From assembly GCA_050247075.1 (NCBI GenBank), contig JBFWUW010000047.1:1-56999 (forward strand): a stretch of DNA of 56,999 nucleotides, written 5' to 3'. How positions within the stretch are numbered: the first letter of the stretch is position 1; each line of letters begins with the position of its first letter. The position numbers were made by a program, and so were the translations under genes. This document shows positions 1 to 9,132 of this stretch, piece after piece. Under the pieces are notes generated by a model. The model did no database searches. It was not told the DNA's origin and worked only from the letters and a program-made list of their open reading frames with translations. This DNA is from JBFWUW01 sp050247075 (GTDB lineage: Bacteria > Planctomycetota > Planctomycetia > Pirellulales > JBFWUW01).

Positions 1-746
1 AAGCCCAGACGCCAGCCGCTCATGCTGAACGACTTGCTGAAGGTGTACGCCGCCACCGATTGCTCCAGCATGTCGGGCTGGGCCAACAGCGAATGGTGCT
101 GGCCGCGCCACACCATGTGGCAGTACGGTTCGTCGCTAAAGACCGCCACGTCCTTTCCGCGGACCAGATCGGCCAGCCCGCGCAGGTCATCGAGCGTGGC
201 AATGCCCCCGGTGGGGTTGTGCGGACTGTTCAGGAAGATGGCTTTGGGCCGCGGGTCTGTTTTCAAGAACCGTTCGACATCGCCCAGGTTGGGGCGAAAG
301 TCGTCGGCCTGTTGCAGATTGGCCAGGCAAACCCTGGCCCCGCGGCTGGCAATGTTGGCGATGTACGTGGGAAAGTACGGGCTGAAAACCAGCACGCCGT
401 CGCCCGGGCTGAGGAAGGCCTGGCAAAACAGCGTCTCGAAAATTTTGGCCCCACAGCCCACGATGATGTTGGCCGGGGTGGCGGGAACATTGAACTCCGC
501 GCGGACAAAATCAGCGGCGGCTTGGCGCAGTTCGGGCAGGCCGACCGAAGGGCAGTAGTGTGTTTGCCCCGCGCGGATGGCGTCGATGGCCGCTTGTTGC
601 GCGGCGACGGGTGTGGGGAAGGGGCTATCGCCAATTTCAAGCTCGATCACCCGCTTGCCGGCGGCTTGCAATTGCCTGGCTACGGCCAGCACGCCAAAGG
701 CCCCCTCGACCGTGACCGAGCGTGCAAACTCACTGTAGGTGGGCAT
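1..746 (-). CDS. PLP-dependent aminotransferase, class I/II (partial, C-terminus outside window)
   Basis: The reading frame is open from the ATG at 746 to the window edge, about 248 codons. It shows the class I/II aminotransferase fold type I plan: an N-terminal EIGDSPFPTP stretch, a THYCPSVGLPELRQA segment, the SPHNPTGG motif, DEPYCHMVW with the cofactor-binding Asp and Tyr, and FSKSFSMSGWRLG, whose Lys should form the Schiff base with pyridoxal phosphate. A cytosolic transaminase acting on an amino acid is expected; the substrate cannot be read from the sequence (AspC-like or HisC-like are both possible). It starts 19 bp after the stop of the FHA-phosphatase gene and so is probably its operon partner. 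Confidence 0.88.
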   Translation of the reverse strand, partial: MPTYSEFARSVTVEGAFGVLAVARQLQAAGKRVIELEIGDSPFPTPVAAQQAAIDAIRAGQTHYCPSVGLPELRQAAADFVRAEFNVPATPANIIVGCGAKIFETLFCQAFLSPGDGVLVFSPYFPTYIANIASRGARVCLANLQQADDFRPNLGDVERFLKTDPRPKAIFLNSPHNPTGGIATLDDLRGLADLVRGKDVAVFSDEPYCHMVWRGQHHSLLAQPDMLEQSVAAYTFSKSFSMSGWRLG

Positions 747-765
747 GAAATACTTCGCGTTGATA

Positions 766-2433
766 TTAAGCCTGCCGGCTGAAGCAGACCAGGCACATGT
801 CGTCGCTTTGTTTGTAACCGTTGACAAACTTGCGCACGTCATCCAGCAGTGTTTGGCCCAACTGCTGCATGCTTTCCACCTTGGGAACCAGCAATTGCTC
901 GCGAATGCGGGGGATGTCGTACAGGCCCCCTTCGGCGTTCATGGCCTCGCTGATGCCGTCGGTGAAGGAGGTCATGCTGTCGCCCGGCTCTAACTGGTAG
1001 CGGAACAGCTCAAACTCAAAATCGCCGTCCACCCCCAGCGGCAGGCCGGCCTCGGCCTCGCCCACTTCAATCACCGTGCCGTCGGCCTTGCGGACCATCG
1101 GCGGCATGTGGCCCGCGTTGACAATCGTCACGACGTGGTCCTTCGGGTCGATCAGTTGCAGCACGAAGGTGCAAAACTTGTCGTCGAACCCGGCCTGGCA
1201 GAAGCTGTTGTTAAGGTGCATGATGGCGTGCGCCGGGTTGGGCACGGTGGCCAGATAAAACTTGGCCTCCGAGGCGATCTTGGCCATCAGCAGCGCGGCG
1301 GGAATGCCCTTGCCCGACACATCGGCCACGATCACGCCTACCCGGCCGTCGGCCAGGGTAACGTAGTCGTAGTAGTCGCCGCCGACTTCGTTGGCCGCGC
1401 CGTAATAGTCAAAAAAGTCGTAGCCGGGCACGTTCGGTTTGCCCGACGGCAGAAATCCCTTTTGAATGCGTTGGGCCAGGGCCAGGTCTCGGTCGACCGC
1501 TTGCTGCCGCAAGGCGCCTTCGTGCAGCTTGGCGTTTTCCACGGCAAAGGCGGCCTGCGCGGCCACGCTGGCCAGCACTTCCAGGTCTTCTTGCTGAAAG
1601 CGCGAGCGCTGGTCGAGCGTGTCGATCTGGATGATGCCCAGCGAGGCGCCATCGCTGTTGATCATCGGCACGCACATCATGGAGCGGATGCGGAAATCGG
1701 CGATGCTTTGGCTGGCGCCAAACCGGCTGTCGGTGGCGGCGTCGGCCGATAAAATCGCCTGCTTGCTGGTCATGGCCTCTTTGAAGATCGTCCGGCTGAT
1801 GCGGGGCGTATCGTCCGATCCCGCCCGGCGGTATTTGACCGCCTTGGTAATCGGGGGGGCGTCGGGCGACTCTTGCATCACGATAAAGCCGCGGTCGGCC
1901 TGGGCGAAAATCTTGAACAAGCTGTCCAAAATCTTGGGCAGCACGTCATCCAGCGAGATGGCCTTGGCCAGGCTCTGCGTGATCTCCATGAAGGCCCGCA
2001 GCTTGACCTCTGGATTGACCTGCACCCGCACGCCCGACTGGCTGGTGGAGACATCCAGCTTGGACATGATCGTGGAGGAGTCCTCTTCGGTCTCCTCCAG
2101 GGTCATGGTGGTATCAATGGGCAACTGCACGGTGGCGGTGCTGGCCCGGTCGCGGAAGGCGAAGACGACGTCGCAGATCTTGATTTCGTCTTGGTCCTTG
2201 AGCGCTTGCGGCTGCTCGACCTTTTGCTCGTTCACAAAAGTGCCGTTGCGGCTGCCGAGATCCTCGATCAGAAACTCGCCATTCACGGCGCGAATATGCG
2301 CATGTTGCCGGCTGACCGCCCCCACATCGATCACGATGTCGCAATCGGGGTGGCGTCCCATGACCGATCGGTCGCGGTCCAAATGATGCTGCTGGCCCGG
2401 CAGGGGCCCCTTCAAGACCTGAAGCAATGCCAT
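766..2433 (-). CDS. FHA-GAF-SpoIIE (PP2C-type) serine phosphatase
   Basis: About 555 residues in three domains. Residues 1-95 are a forkhead-associated phosphothreonine-binding domain (MGRHPDCDIVI, SRQHA, GSRNGTFVN). Residues ~145-305 are a GAF sensor domain. Residues ~330-555 are a SpoIIE/RsbU-type metal-dependent phosphatase with the acidic metal ligands in GGDYYDYV, VADVSGKG, TDGISEA and the final DDM. Such proteins act on phosphorylated anti-sigma-factor antagonists or other Ser/Thr-phosphorylated signalling proteins. The ATG at 2433 is preferred to an in-frame TTG at 2439 because the FHA domain begins at once. A downstream aminotransferase probably shares the transcript. The signal sensed by the GAF domain is unknown. 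Confidence 0.9.
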   Translation of the reverse strand: MALLQVLKGPLPGQQHHLDRDRSVMGRHPDCDIVIDVGAVSRQHAHIRAVNGEFLIEDLGSRNGTFVNEQKVEQPQALKDQDEIKICDVVFAFRDRASTATVQLPIDTTMTLEETEEDSSTIMSKLDVSTSQSGVRVQVNPEVKLRAFMEITQSLAKAISLDDVLPKILDSLFKIFAQADRGFIVMQESPDAPPITKAVKYRRAGSDDTPRISRTIFKEAMTSKQAILSADAATDSRFGASQSIADFRIRSMMCVPMINSDGASLGIIQIDTLDQRSRFQQEDLEVLASVAAQAAFAVENAKLHEGALRQQAVDRDLALAQRIQKGFLPSGKPNVPGYDFFDYYGAANEVGGDYYDYVTLADGRVGVIVADVSGKGIPAALLMAKIASEAKFYLATVPNPAHAIMHLNNSFCQAGFDDKFCTFVLQLIDPKDHVVTIVNAGHMPPMVRKADGTVIEVGEAEAGLPLGVDGDFEFELFRYQLEPGDSMTSFTDGISEAMNAEGGLYDIPRIREQLLVPKVESMQQLGQTLLDDVRKFVNGYKQSDDMCLVCFSRQA

Positions 2434-2776
2434 GGTCAATCTCGCTCAGCGCCCGGTGGGATCGCCGCCTCGGTGTGTGGCCTCTTGCAGCGCGGTAGGA
2501 ATAGCCAAGCCAGTCGAAAAACGCACAATCGAAACTTGCCAACCTTGCATGGTCGCGAACGCCCCCCCACTCAGGCTTGCATGGCTGGGCCTGGGGCAAA
2601 ATGGGAAAGGGAGCATCTCCGAAGCGTGCGGTTTCTCTGGCTCAGCCAGGCTTTTATTGATGACCTCTGATTTTAGGGGGGGCGGCGAGGTGGAGTCAAC
2701 AATCCGGCAACAAATTGGTGGACGGGGCGGACGATTCCCGGTTGGGCTCGACGGCCAATTGGACTATAATGGAGAC

Positions 2777-3046
2777 ATGACTGCCAAGCTGACGAAAGAA
2801 CTGGCTGCCGCTCTACTCGCCACGGGTGAGAGTGAGCTCGAAATCATCGATCCGGAGACGCAACGGACCTATTTCCTCGTCGATGGCGAAACACATCGCC
2901 GAGCGATGGATGCCTTACGCCGACAGCACGATCGTGACGCAATCGCCGAAGGGCTCCAACAAATGGAAGCGGGGCAAGGCCAGCCGCTCGACAAAGCTTT
3001 CTCGGACCTACGATCGCGGCTCGGTTTTCCTCAGGCGGAAAAATGA
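2777..3046 (+). CDS. Antitoxin-like small protein of a ParE-type pair
   Basis: 89 residues, acidic in the first half (ESELEIIDPETQRTYFLV) with an Arg-rich helix HRRAMDALRRQHDRDAIAEG. A GGAG stretch lies just upstream of the ATG. The stop overlaps the start of the next gene as ATGA, the translational coupling typical of toxin-antitoxin operons, and the C-terminal part (AIAEGLQQMEAGQGQPLDKAFSDLRSRLG) is the kind of segment that wraps a ParE toxin. The family is not recognised by a DNA-binding signature, so the antitoxin role is inferred from size, order and overlap. Confidence 0.72.
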   Translation: MTAKLTKELAAALLATGESELEIIDPETQRTYFLVDGETHRRAMDALRRQHDRDAIAEGLQQMEAGQGQPLDKAFSDLRSRLGFPQAEK

Positions 3047-3384
3047 CGTTCCGGGTCGTTCTTCTCCCGCGAGCTGAAGCGGACGTGGAAGCGAATGCCT
3101 TGTGGTGGGCAAACCACCATTCCGCCGCGCAAGCCGCGCGTTGGATTGCCGTTATTCATGAACAGCTCAAATCGCTCGCTCACTTTCCTGAACGAAACCA
3201 ACTCTCCGCGGAGAATGATGCCTTCCCGTACGAGATTCGGGATAAGCTGCTTGGCATCGGTTCGCGGCCCAGCTATCGCGCCGTAATTACGGTCCAAGAC
3301 GATACGGTCTACATTCTCGCCGTGCGCCGCGGTGCCCAGGACATCGTTCATATCGCCGATATTGACGCACCACCCGCCGTGTGA
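3043..3384 (+). CDS. ParE/RelE-superfamily toxin
   Basis: 113 residues with the ParE-like pattern: PRAEADVEANALWWA at the N-terminus, a helical pair around AARWIAVIHEQLKSLAHFPERN, and the terminal strands YRAVITVQDDTVYILAVRRGAQD. ParE toxins poison gyrase, while RelE relatives cleave mRNA on ribosomes; the sequence does not separate these roles. It overlaps the preceding antitoxin-like gene by 4 bp and stands alone between chromosomal genes, as many stabilising modules do. Confidence 0.85.
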   Translation: MTFRVVLLPRAEADVEANALWWANHHSAAQAARWIAVIHEQLKSLAHFPERNQLSAENDAFPYEIRDKLLGIGSRPSYRAVITVQDDTVYILAVRRGAQDIVHIADIDAPPAV

Positions 3385-3560
3385 TGTGGGTGTCAGCGGG
3401 TGCCTGGGCCAGTAGCGTCGCGAACGGCCCAACCTAGTTGTTGTTCCAACTGGGTTGCCCTGGAGCTGCGTCCGTCGGCCTCTCTGGTTGGAATGTCAAC
3501 TCCGCTGGGGCTTCCCGGGGGTCAGCCGCCAGCCACCCCTCGCCACAGCCACGATTTTTT

Positions 3561-3590
3561 CATCCTTCCGCCTTCATCCTTCATCCTTTC
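3561..3590 (-). repeat. Dispersed polypurine repeat, copy 1
   Basis: On the minus strand this reads as a run of GGATGAAGG and GCGGAAGGATGAA units. The same text recurs at 16212-16247, 20635-20674 and 25567-25600, always at a gene boundary. Here it supplies the last codons and the stop of the hydrolase gene ending at 3574. Confidence 0.7.
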
Positions 3591-4371
3591 TCATGGCCTG
3601 CTCAAACATCCAGGGAATCAGCCCCTCGGGATCACCATACGCCGGTACCCAACTGTTATGGCCCACGCCGGGGAGTTCGCTGTATTTCGGTTTGCCGCCC
3701 GCTTGGCGAACCGCTTCAATCATGCTACGCGTCCGCCCCACCGGCACGGCGTTGTCCTGGTCGCCGTGAAAGGCCCACAGCGGCATGTCTTTCAGTTTGC
3801 CCGCCGCTTGTTCATCGCCGCCGCCGCAGATAGGGGCCGCCGCGGCAAACCACTCGGGATGTCGGGCCGCCAGGTCCCAGGTGCCGTAGCCACCCATCGA
3901 CAGACCCGTCAGATAGACGCGGCGCTCGTCGGCGGGCTGCTCTTTCCGCACTTTTTGCAGGATCCGCATGACCACCCGCATCTGTGAACCGGGCTGCTTC
4001 ATGGGGGACGACTTGGGATCGGACCAGGGAACCTCGACCCATTGCTGGCCTTCGCGGCATTGCGGCGCGATCAGAAAGCAGGGGAACTTTTCACGCCATT
4101 CCGGCCGCGACATTTGCTCCGGTAGATACAGCAACTGCATGGTGTTGTCGTGCCCCCGTTCGCCGGCCCCGTGTAAGAACAAGACCACGGGGTACTTTTT
4201 CCCCGGTTCGATCTTACTTGGTTTGAGCAGCCGATAGCGAAAGACCTCATCCTGGTAGTCGCCGCCGGTAAAGGTGACGGATTGTTCCTCGAAGCGTTGC
4301 ACTACTTCCTCCGCGGGTCGGGCGGCCAGCGCCGCGCTGCACAACCCTGTCATCAAGACGGATATCAACAT
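3574..4371 (-). CDS. Secreted alpha/beta hydrolase (predicted esterase/peptidase)
   Basis: 265 residues. A short signal peptide ends at about residue 17 (CSAALAA). The hydrolase fold follows: VVLFLHGAGERG gives the oxyanion region, GLSMGGYGTW carries the nucleophile Ser158, FHGDQDNAVP carries Asp206, and GVGHNSW carries His238. It resembles the phospholipase/carboxylesterase and COG4099 peptidase group often exported by planctomycetes, so the product probably cleaves an ester or peptide outside the cytoplasm. The last codons (MRKDEG) come from a dispersed polypurine repeat, suggesting the original C-terminus was altered by repeat insertion. Confidence 0.87.
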   Translation of the reverse strand: MLISVLMTGLCSAALAARPAEEVVQRFEEQSVTFTGGDYQDEVFRYRLLKPSKIEPGKKYPVVLFLHGAGERGHDNTMQLLYLPEQMSRPEWREKFPCFLIAPQCREGQQWVEVPWSDPKSSPMKQPGSQMRVVMRILQKVRKEQPADERRVYLTGLSMGGYGTWDLAARHPEWFAAAAPICGGGDEQAAGKLKDMPLWAFHGDQDNAVPVGRTRSMIEAVRQAGGKPKYSELPGVGHNSWVPAYGDPEGLIPWMFEQAMRKDEG

Positions 4372-4394
4372 GGGTGCCTCTGGAGCGTTTGATC

Positions 4395-4464
4395 GGCGTT
4401 AGAAACGCCTCCTACATTATTTCGGCGTTGGAAACGCCTCCTACAAGATTTCGTTGGTAACGCC
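4395..4464. repeat. Tandem hairpin repeats (GGCGTT..AACGCC-TCCTAC family)
   Basis: Two near-identical 22-bp units, 4395-4416 and 4424-4445, each form GGCGTT-RGA-AACGCC followed by TCCTACA; a degenerate third lies at 4452-4464. The layout (palindrome plus TCCTAC) matches the reverse complement of the GTAGGAGCCGTCTCCGACGG units at 12775-12838 and 8661-8685, so all appear to belong to one REP-like family with diverged stems. Confidence 0.7.
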
Positions 4465-4502
4465 CTCATCAGACCACGGCGGAACCAACCGCCGCAGTCT
4501 AA

Positions 4503-5552
4503 TCAGCCGCGCTGTGCCTCGCCAGAGTTGGACTTGTCCCGATCGGCCCGCAGGCGGTCCAGCAGTTTTTGCATATCGGCGGGCAACGGCATTTCAAACG
4601 ACAGCTTTTCGCCACTGGCCGGATGGATAAACGCCAACTCGGCGGCGTGCAGCGAAAGCCGCGGCGCACCGCTACGGTCAGGCATGGGCCGGCCCCGCAA
4701 TGGCTGGCGATAGACCTTGTCACCGCATAAAGGGTGCCCCAGTTCCGACAGGTGAATGCGAATCTGATGCGTCCGGCCCGTTTCCAGGCGGCACTCGACC
4801 AGGGCATAGCCGTGGAATTGTTCCACCGGGCGGACATGCGTCACGGCCCGCTTGCCGGGCACATCCTCGGTGGAACTGCCGCGGCGGCCATCGCCCCGGT
4901 CGCGCACCAGGCGCGACTCGATGGTTTGCGCCGCCGGCTCGCCCGCCACAATGGCCAGGTAGCGGCGGTGGATGGTGTGCCGTCGAAACTGCTCGCCCAA
5001 GGCCCGCTCGGCCTTGACCGTGCGGGCAAAGATCATCAGCCCGCTGGTGTCGCGGTCGATGCGGTGGACCGCCCGAACCGGCGGCGGAATGCCCCGGCGA
5101 GGCTTTTTGCCGCGGGCTTCCAAGCGGGCAATGGTTTGCGGTAGCGATTCGTCCAAGGTGGGCTGCAATTGTTTGCGCCGGGCCGGCCAGTTGCGCTCTT
5201 CGATATGCCGGATGGATGTCATGCCGGCCGGCTTCTCCACGACAATCACATGCTCGTCCAGGTAGCGCACGCGGACATCGTCCGACCGCGGCACGGGCGC
5301 GGCCGACTGCGGCAGCACCCTCACGACTTCCGCCAGCTTCAGGCGGCGGCCGGCGTCCAGGCAGAGATTGCCGTTGACCTGCACGTGCCGCGTCCGCAGC
5401 AGTTTTTGCACGGCCGACCAACTGCGGCCCGGCAGCCACTCGCGCAGGGCATTGGCCAGCGTGCGGCCAACCTGCGGCTGACGGACATGAAATACCTGGG
5501 CCGTGCTGTGGGACATGGCAGCCTTGGTCGCGGGAAGAGACGAATCTTGCAT
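4503..5552 (-). CDS. RluA-family pseudouridine synthase
   Basis: 349 residues. Residues ~28-85 form an S4-like RNA-binding domain (SWSAVQKLLRTRHVQVNG). The catalytic domain follows, with HRIDRDTSGLMIFA at 163-176 where Asp168 should be the catalytic aspartate, the RRYLA strand, ETGRTHQIRIHL, and GHPLCGDKVY. The enzyme should isomerise uridines in rRNA or tRNA; the exact target (RluC/D or TruC-like) is not clear. Met13 is an alternative start; no clear ribosome binding site decides between them. Confidence 0.9.
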   Translation of the reverse strand: MQDSSLPATKAAMSHSTAQVFHVRQPQVGRTLANALREWLPGRSWSAVQKLLRTRHVQVNGNLCLDAGRRLKLAEVVRVLPQSAAPVPRSDDVRVRYLDEHVIVVEKPAGMTSIRHIEERNWPARRKQLQPTLDESLPQTIARLEARGKKPRRGIPPPVRAVHRIDRDTSGLMIFARTVKAERALGEQFRRHTIHRRYLAIVAGEPAAQTIESRLVRDRGDGRRGSSTEDVPGKRAVTHVRPVEQFHGYALVECRLETGRTHQIRIHLSELGHPLCGDKVYRQPLRGRPMPDRSGAPRLSLHAAELAFIHPASGEKLSFEMPLPADMQKLLDRLRADRDKSNSGEAQRG

Positions 5553-5651
5553 AAGAACGCAGTGTAAGCGTAATGCGCTAGAATTTCATCTGGACGAAAC
5601 CGGGCGGGGCGGGACCGCGCGGGCGTCTATCGCCGCCACGCGGGGGCCGAT

Positions 5652-7238
5652 ATGCTGTGCCCCATGCCCGAGCAAGGTTCCCATCCGCCGTCTTCCGCTT
5701 CGCCCATGGCGCTTAAGCCGGTGTTGGGGTTGTTGGCGGCGGGGGCGATTGTCGTGGGCGAGGTGATCGGTTCCGGCATTTTTCTCTCGCCGCGGCAAGT
5801 GGCTGCCAGCATCGGCGACCGCGTCTGGCTGATACTGGCGCTGTGGATCGTGGCCGGCATCGTCAATTTGTGCGGCGCGCTCACGCTGGCCGAACTGGGG
5901 GCCATGCTGCCGCACGCGGGCGGCACCTATGTCTTTCTGCGCGAGGCCTACGGCAAGCTATGGGCCTTTCTGTGGACCTGGGCCGAGTTTTGGGTCGTCC
6001 GCAGCGGGTCGATCGCCGTGTTGTCGGTGGCGCTAACCATGTCGCTGCTGCCGTTGATGGAGGACGCCGGTTACTTTCGCGACGCCGCCACCACCCTCTC
6101 CGAGGATCATTTGCAAAAGGTCGTGGCCGAACAGACGGAACAGCTTAAACAGCTGAACGCCATGGGCGGTAACGACGATTCGGCGTCGCAAGAAACCCTC
6201 TCCCGATTGCAAGCAGACCTGGAAATGCACGAGCGCGCCTTGGCCGGCGTGCGGCAGTCGAAGGAACGGACGCAAATCGCCGTGGCGGTGGGCTGCATTA
6301 TCCTGTTGACCATCATCAACGTGGCGGGCGTACGGTGGGGCGGAATCGTGCAGGTGGTGACGACGTTGGTCAAAGCAGCCTTCGTGGCCTTTCTGGCCAT
6401 CTTGCCGCTGCTGGCCTTGCGCACCGCCGCGCCACAGGCTTCCCTCACGCCGCCCCCCGGCGGGGCCGACTTGCTCCGTGGCATTGGGTCGGCCTTGGCG
6501 TTGATCATGTTCGCCTACGACGGCTGGGGCAACGTCACCTTGGTCGCCGAGGAAATCCGCGATCCCCAGCGCAATCTGCCGCGGGCCTTGGCCTTGGGCC
6601 TGATTCTGTTGATCGTGCTCTACACCGGTGCCAACCTGGCCTACCACCACACACTTTCGACCACGGAATTATCGCAAGTGCAGGTGCCGGCGGTGGCCGT
6701 GGCCGACCGTTTGCTCCCCAACATCGGCAAGCAACTGACGTTGTCGATGATGATGATCTCGGTTTTTGGCGCGCTCAACGGCAATATCTTGTGCGGCCCG
6801 CGGGCGTTGTACGCGGTCGGCCGGGACCACACCCGGCTGCGCTGGCTAGCCCGCCTTGATCCGCGAACCGGCACGCCCGCCCTGGCCACGGTGGCTTTGT
6901 CGCTGTGGTCGGTGGTTTTGATTTTGCTGGGGGGCTACAGCCCCGAGCCTGGCAAACGGCTGTACGAGTTGCTGGTGGATTACACCATCTTTGGCGGGTC
7001 GATGTTCTATTTTGCCGCCGTGGTGGCGGTGTTCGTACTGCGTGCCCGCCGGCCCGATCTGCCGCGTCCCTACCGCACCTGGGGCTACCCCTACTTGCCG
7101 GCTATCTTTTGCGCGTTCTACGTTTTCTTGCTGGGAACCATGCTGTACGCCAACACCAAGGAAGCCCTCGTCGGCCTCAGCCTGATTGCCGCCGGCATCG
7201 TGGCCTATTTGTTCCTGCGCGACAGAAGTCCCACGTAG
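5652..7238 (+). CDS. APC-superfamily amino acid permease with coiled-coil insert
   Basis: 528 residues with about twelve hydrophobic segments. TM1 carries the APC signature GEVIGSGIFLSP, and TM3-like and TM6-like segments follow (ELGAMLPHAGGTYVFLREAYG; MFAYDGWGNVTLVAEEIRDP). It should exchange or import amino acids across the inner membrane. Unusually, residues ~142-208 between membrane helices are a soluble, Gln/Glu-rich, heptad-like stretch (LQKVVAEQTEQLKQL, LSRLQADLEMHERAL) not found in ordinary APC carriers. Met5 or Met19 could also be the start. Confidence 0.9.
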   Translation: MLCPMPEQGSHPPSSASPMALKPVLGLLAAGAIVVGEVIGSGIFLSPRQVAASIGDRVWLILALWIVAGIVNLCGALTLAELGAMLPHAGGTYVFLREAYGKLWAFLWTWAEFWVVRSGSIAVLSVALTMSLLPLMEDAGYFRDAATTLSEDHLQKVVAEQTEQLKQLNAMGGNDDSASQETLSRLQADLEMHERALAGVRQSKERTQIAVAVGCIILLTIINVAGVRWGGIVQVVTTLVKAAFVAFLAILPLLALRTAAPQASLTPPPGGADLLRGIGSALALIMFAYDGWGNVTLVAEEIRDPQRNLPRALALGLILLIVLYTGANLAYHHTLSTTELSQVQVPAVAVADRLLPNIGKQLTLSMMMISVFGALNGNILCGPRALYAVGRDHTRLRWLARLDPRTGTPALATVALSLWSVVLILLGGYSPEPGKRLYELLVDYTIFGGSMFYFAAVVAVFVLRARRPDLPRPYRTWGYPYLPAIFCAFYVFLLGTMLYANTKEALVGLSLIAAGIVAYLFLRDRSPT

Positions 7239-7325
7239 CCGCGAAGCTCCTGCTTTGCCGGCTAGATGCGCGAGTGGCGTACCTCGCGGAGTACGGTTGC
7301 CTGGCATGGACCATCGACCACGATT
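7233..7325. repeat. Dispersed intergenic repeat, copy A
   Basis: Begins ACGTAGCCGC, passes through TTGCCGGCT and ends TACGGTTGCCTGGCATGGAC. The same order of blocks, with a different hairpin-forming middle, occurs at 20553-20632. It directly follows the permease stop codon. Confidence 0.6.
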
Positions 7326-7399
7326 CAAGCCAATATGGCAGGAGCCATGTGGCTACGTTGTCGCCAAGCTGACGGCTGATCGCTTCTCCGCTGACAGCT

Positions 7400-8482
7400 T
7401 TACATACCGCGATGGGTACTGGCTGCCTGGAAATGTTCCAGGTACCGCCTGGCCGCGGCAGCGGGAGAAAATCTTTCGGCCGCGCGTCGCTGGCAGGCTG
7501 CTCGCAACGGGGCCGTTGAACCGTGCTCCAGAAACTTGCCTATCGTCTCGGCTAACTGTTCGTGGTCATCGGGTGGAACGACCGCGCCGACATCGGCGTC
7601 GATCAGTTCCGACAACGGGCCTTGGGCCAAGGCGATAACCGGTGTTCCGGCACACAACGCCTCTTGCGCCGCGCGCAGCCCGGCACCATCGGGGCTGGAG
7701 GCGAAGACCACGGCGGCCCGCTCCCACAAGGCATCGCGCGCGGCACGGTCCAAGGGCGGGGCAATCCGTGAGACGCGAGAAAGGCCCAAACGCTCGATCT
7801 GCCAATCCCAGTCGCCCGCCCGCTTGCCCAGTCCCCACAAGATGGTAGCGGCCGGCAACGGCTCGTAGGCCGCCGCCGCGTTCAACAGCAATTCCATTTG
7901 TTGGCCGTCGGCGAAATCACCCGCCGCCAACACCAGCGGCAGTTGTTCCAACGCATTCAAACCGGCCCAGGGCGGGGCGCATGCGGTGTTGCTCTCCGGC
8001 GGTGCCACCGGATCGTAAATCATGGCGGCCGCCGGCCATTCGGCAAAGGCCGCCAACAACCGCCGCTGCGCGCAGGGGCTGTTAGCCACGATGGCCGCGG
8101 CGTTTTGTACTCCTTGATCGATCAGCCGGCGCTGGTTTGGATCGGACAATTCTTCCGCCAGATCGTCCGCGGTAACCGTGATGATGTACGGCACGCCAGT
8201 CTCCAGCGCCAGCGCCGTGAGGGGAGACAGCCCGCGTACTTGCATCACCGCCGGGTCGAACTCGTCCACGATCCGGTCCAATGCAGCTCGCCAGGCCTGG
8301 CGATAGGCGGCCAATTGTTCCGGCGCGGCGGACGGTCCTGGCCGTGCCCCGGCGGGTATTTGATTGGCCCACAGCGTGCGCACGTCTTGCCCGGCGCTGT
8401 GCAGCGCGGATTGAAGGTCGCTCGTCGGTCCGGCGGCCTGGCTGTCGTCGGCCAGTCCAGAGTCGATCAGCAAGATGCGCAT
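7400..8482 (-). CDS. Glycosyltransferase, GT4-like
   Basis: About 360 residues from the ATG at 8482 (MRILLIDSGLADD). The C-terminal half is a GT-B glycosyltransferase group 1 domain: VVFASSPDGAGLRAAQEALCAGTPVIA is the E-x7-E type nucleotide-sugar binding motif, followed by GAVVPPDDHEQLAETI and a terminal helix. It probably transfers a sugar from a nucleotide donor to a cell-surface glycan or lipid. A longer frame runs upstream to 8635, but that part lies in a repeat element (8603-9099), has no conserved character, and is best excluded. Confidence 0.85.
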   Translation of the reverse strand: MRILLIDSGLADDSQAAGPTSDLQSALHSAGQDVRTLWANQIPAGARPGPSAAPEQLAAYRQAWRAALDRIVDEFDPAVMQVRGLSPLTALALETGVPYIITVTADDLAEELSDPNQRRLIDQGVQNAAAIVANSPCAQRRLLAAFAEWPAAAMIYDPVAPPESNTACAPPWAGLNALEQLPLVLAAGDFADGQQMELLLNAAAAYEPLPAATILWGLGKRAGDWDWQIERLGLSRVSRIAPPLDRAARDALWERAAVVFASSPDGAGLRAAQEALCAGTPVIALAQGPLSELIDADVGAVVPPDDHEQLAETIGKFLEHGSTAPLRAACQRRAAERFSPAAAARRYLEHFQAASTHRGM

Positions 8483-8602
8483 GCCGGGTCGGGTGAAAAG
8501 TGCCAACAGGGTGAAACATCGCCCGGCCCACGTGGCCCCGGGACAATTCACCGCAGTATAGCGTTTGCGCGGCGGGCGGCATGGCCGGCCAGACGAGCGT
8601 GG

Positions 8603-9099
8603 GCAATTGAAGATAATGCAACGATAGCGGGCCACCTTGTAGCCGTGGGCGGCACCTGGCGGCAGGAGCCGTCTCCGACGACGACGTCAATCGGTGTTCC
8701 ATCCCGGAGTGCCGAGACCGCGAAGAACGCCTATTGCGTTTCGTGCGGCCAATGAGCCTAGGCCGACCAACGGGAAGGCCGGAAGCTAGGCAGTTTGAAG
8801 CGTTCGCACAGGATCATTATCCAAACGAACCGCTATAATGCTCAGGCCGGCTAGCGCGCCGCGGCCGAGAACAGCGGGATCGCACCGCCCCGCCATGAGA
8901 AGAACCACGAATCGAACGAATCGAACGAATAGATATTCTGAGTGGAAACTCGCTTCAGAGAACGGAGGCGGGCACGACTAGATGAACTCGTACCGTGGGA
9001 TTCTTATTCGTAAGATTCGTTCGATTCGTGGTTCTCACCAAGCCTCGTATTATTTGGCGGTGCGCATTCAACTCGCTGGCAATGCATGATCGTCAAATG
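8603..9099. mobile_element. Inverted-repeat (MITE-like) element, copy 1
   Basis: The left end CAATTGAAGATAATGCA (8604-8620) is matched in inverted orientation by AATGCATGATCGTCAAATG at the right end. Inside, GAGAAGAACCACGAAT with repeated CGAACGAAT units (~8895-8930) is mirrored by ATTCGTTCGATTCGTGG near 9015-9035. The order of blocks is the same as in the element at 12731-13143, including an internal GGAGCCGTCTCCGACG hairpin at 8661-8685. No coding sequence is convincing inside. It lies between two minus-strand genes and appears non-autonomous. Confidence 0.7.
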
Positions 9100-9132
9100 T
9101 CTGGACGAGCATGGAGCGGGTTTGTCCGGGCG

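Noticed and set aside
22..782. Plus-strand open frames opposite the aminotransferase
   Set aside because: They are Arg/Ser/Pro-rich shadows of a clear minus-strand aminotransferase.
4395..4464. CRISPR array
   Set aside because: Only two and a half units with a ~7-bp spacing and no cas genes; a REP-like repeat fits better.
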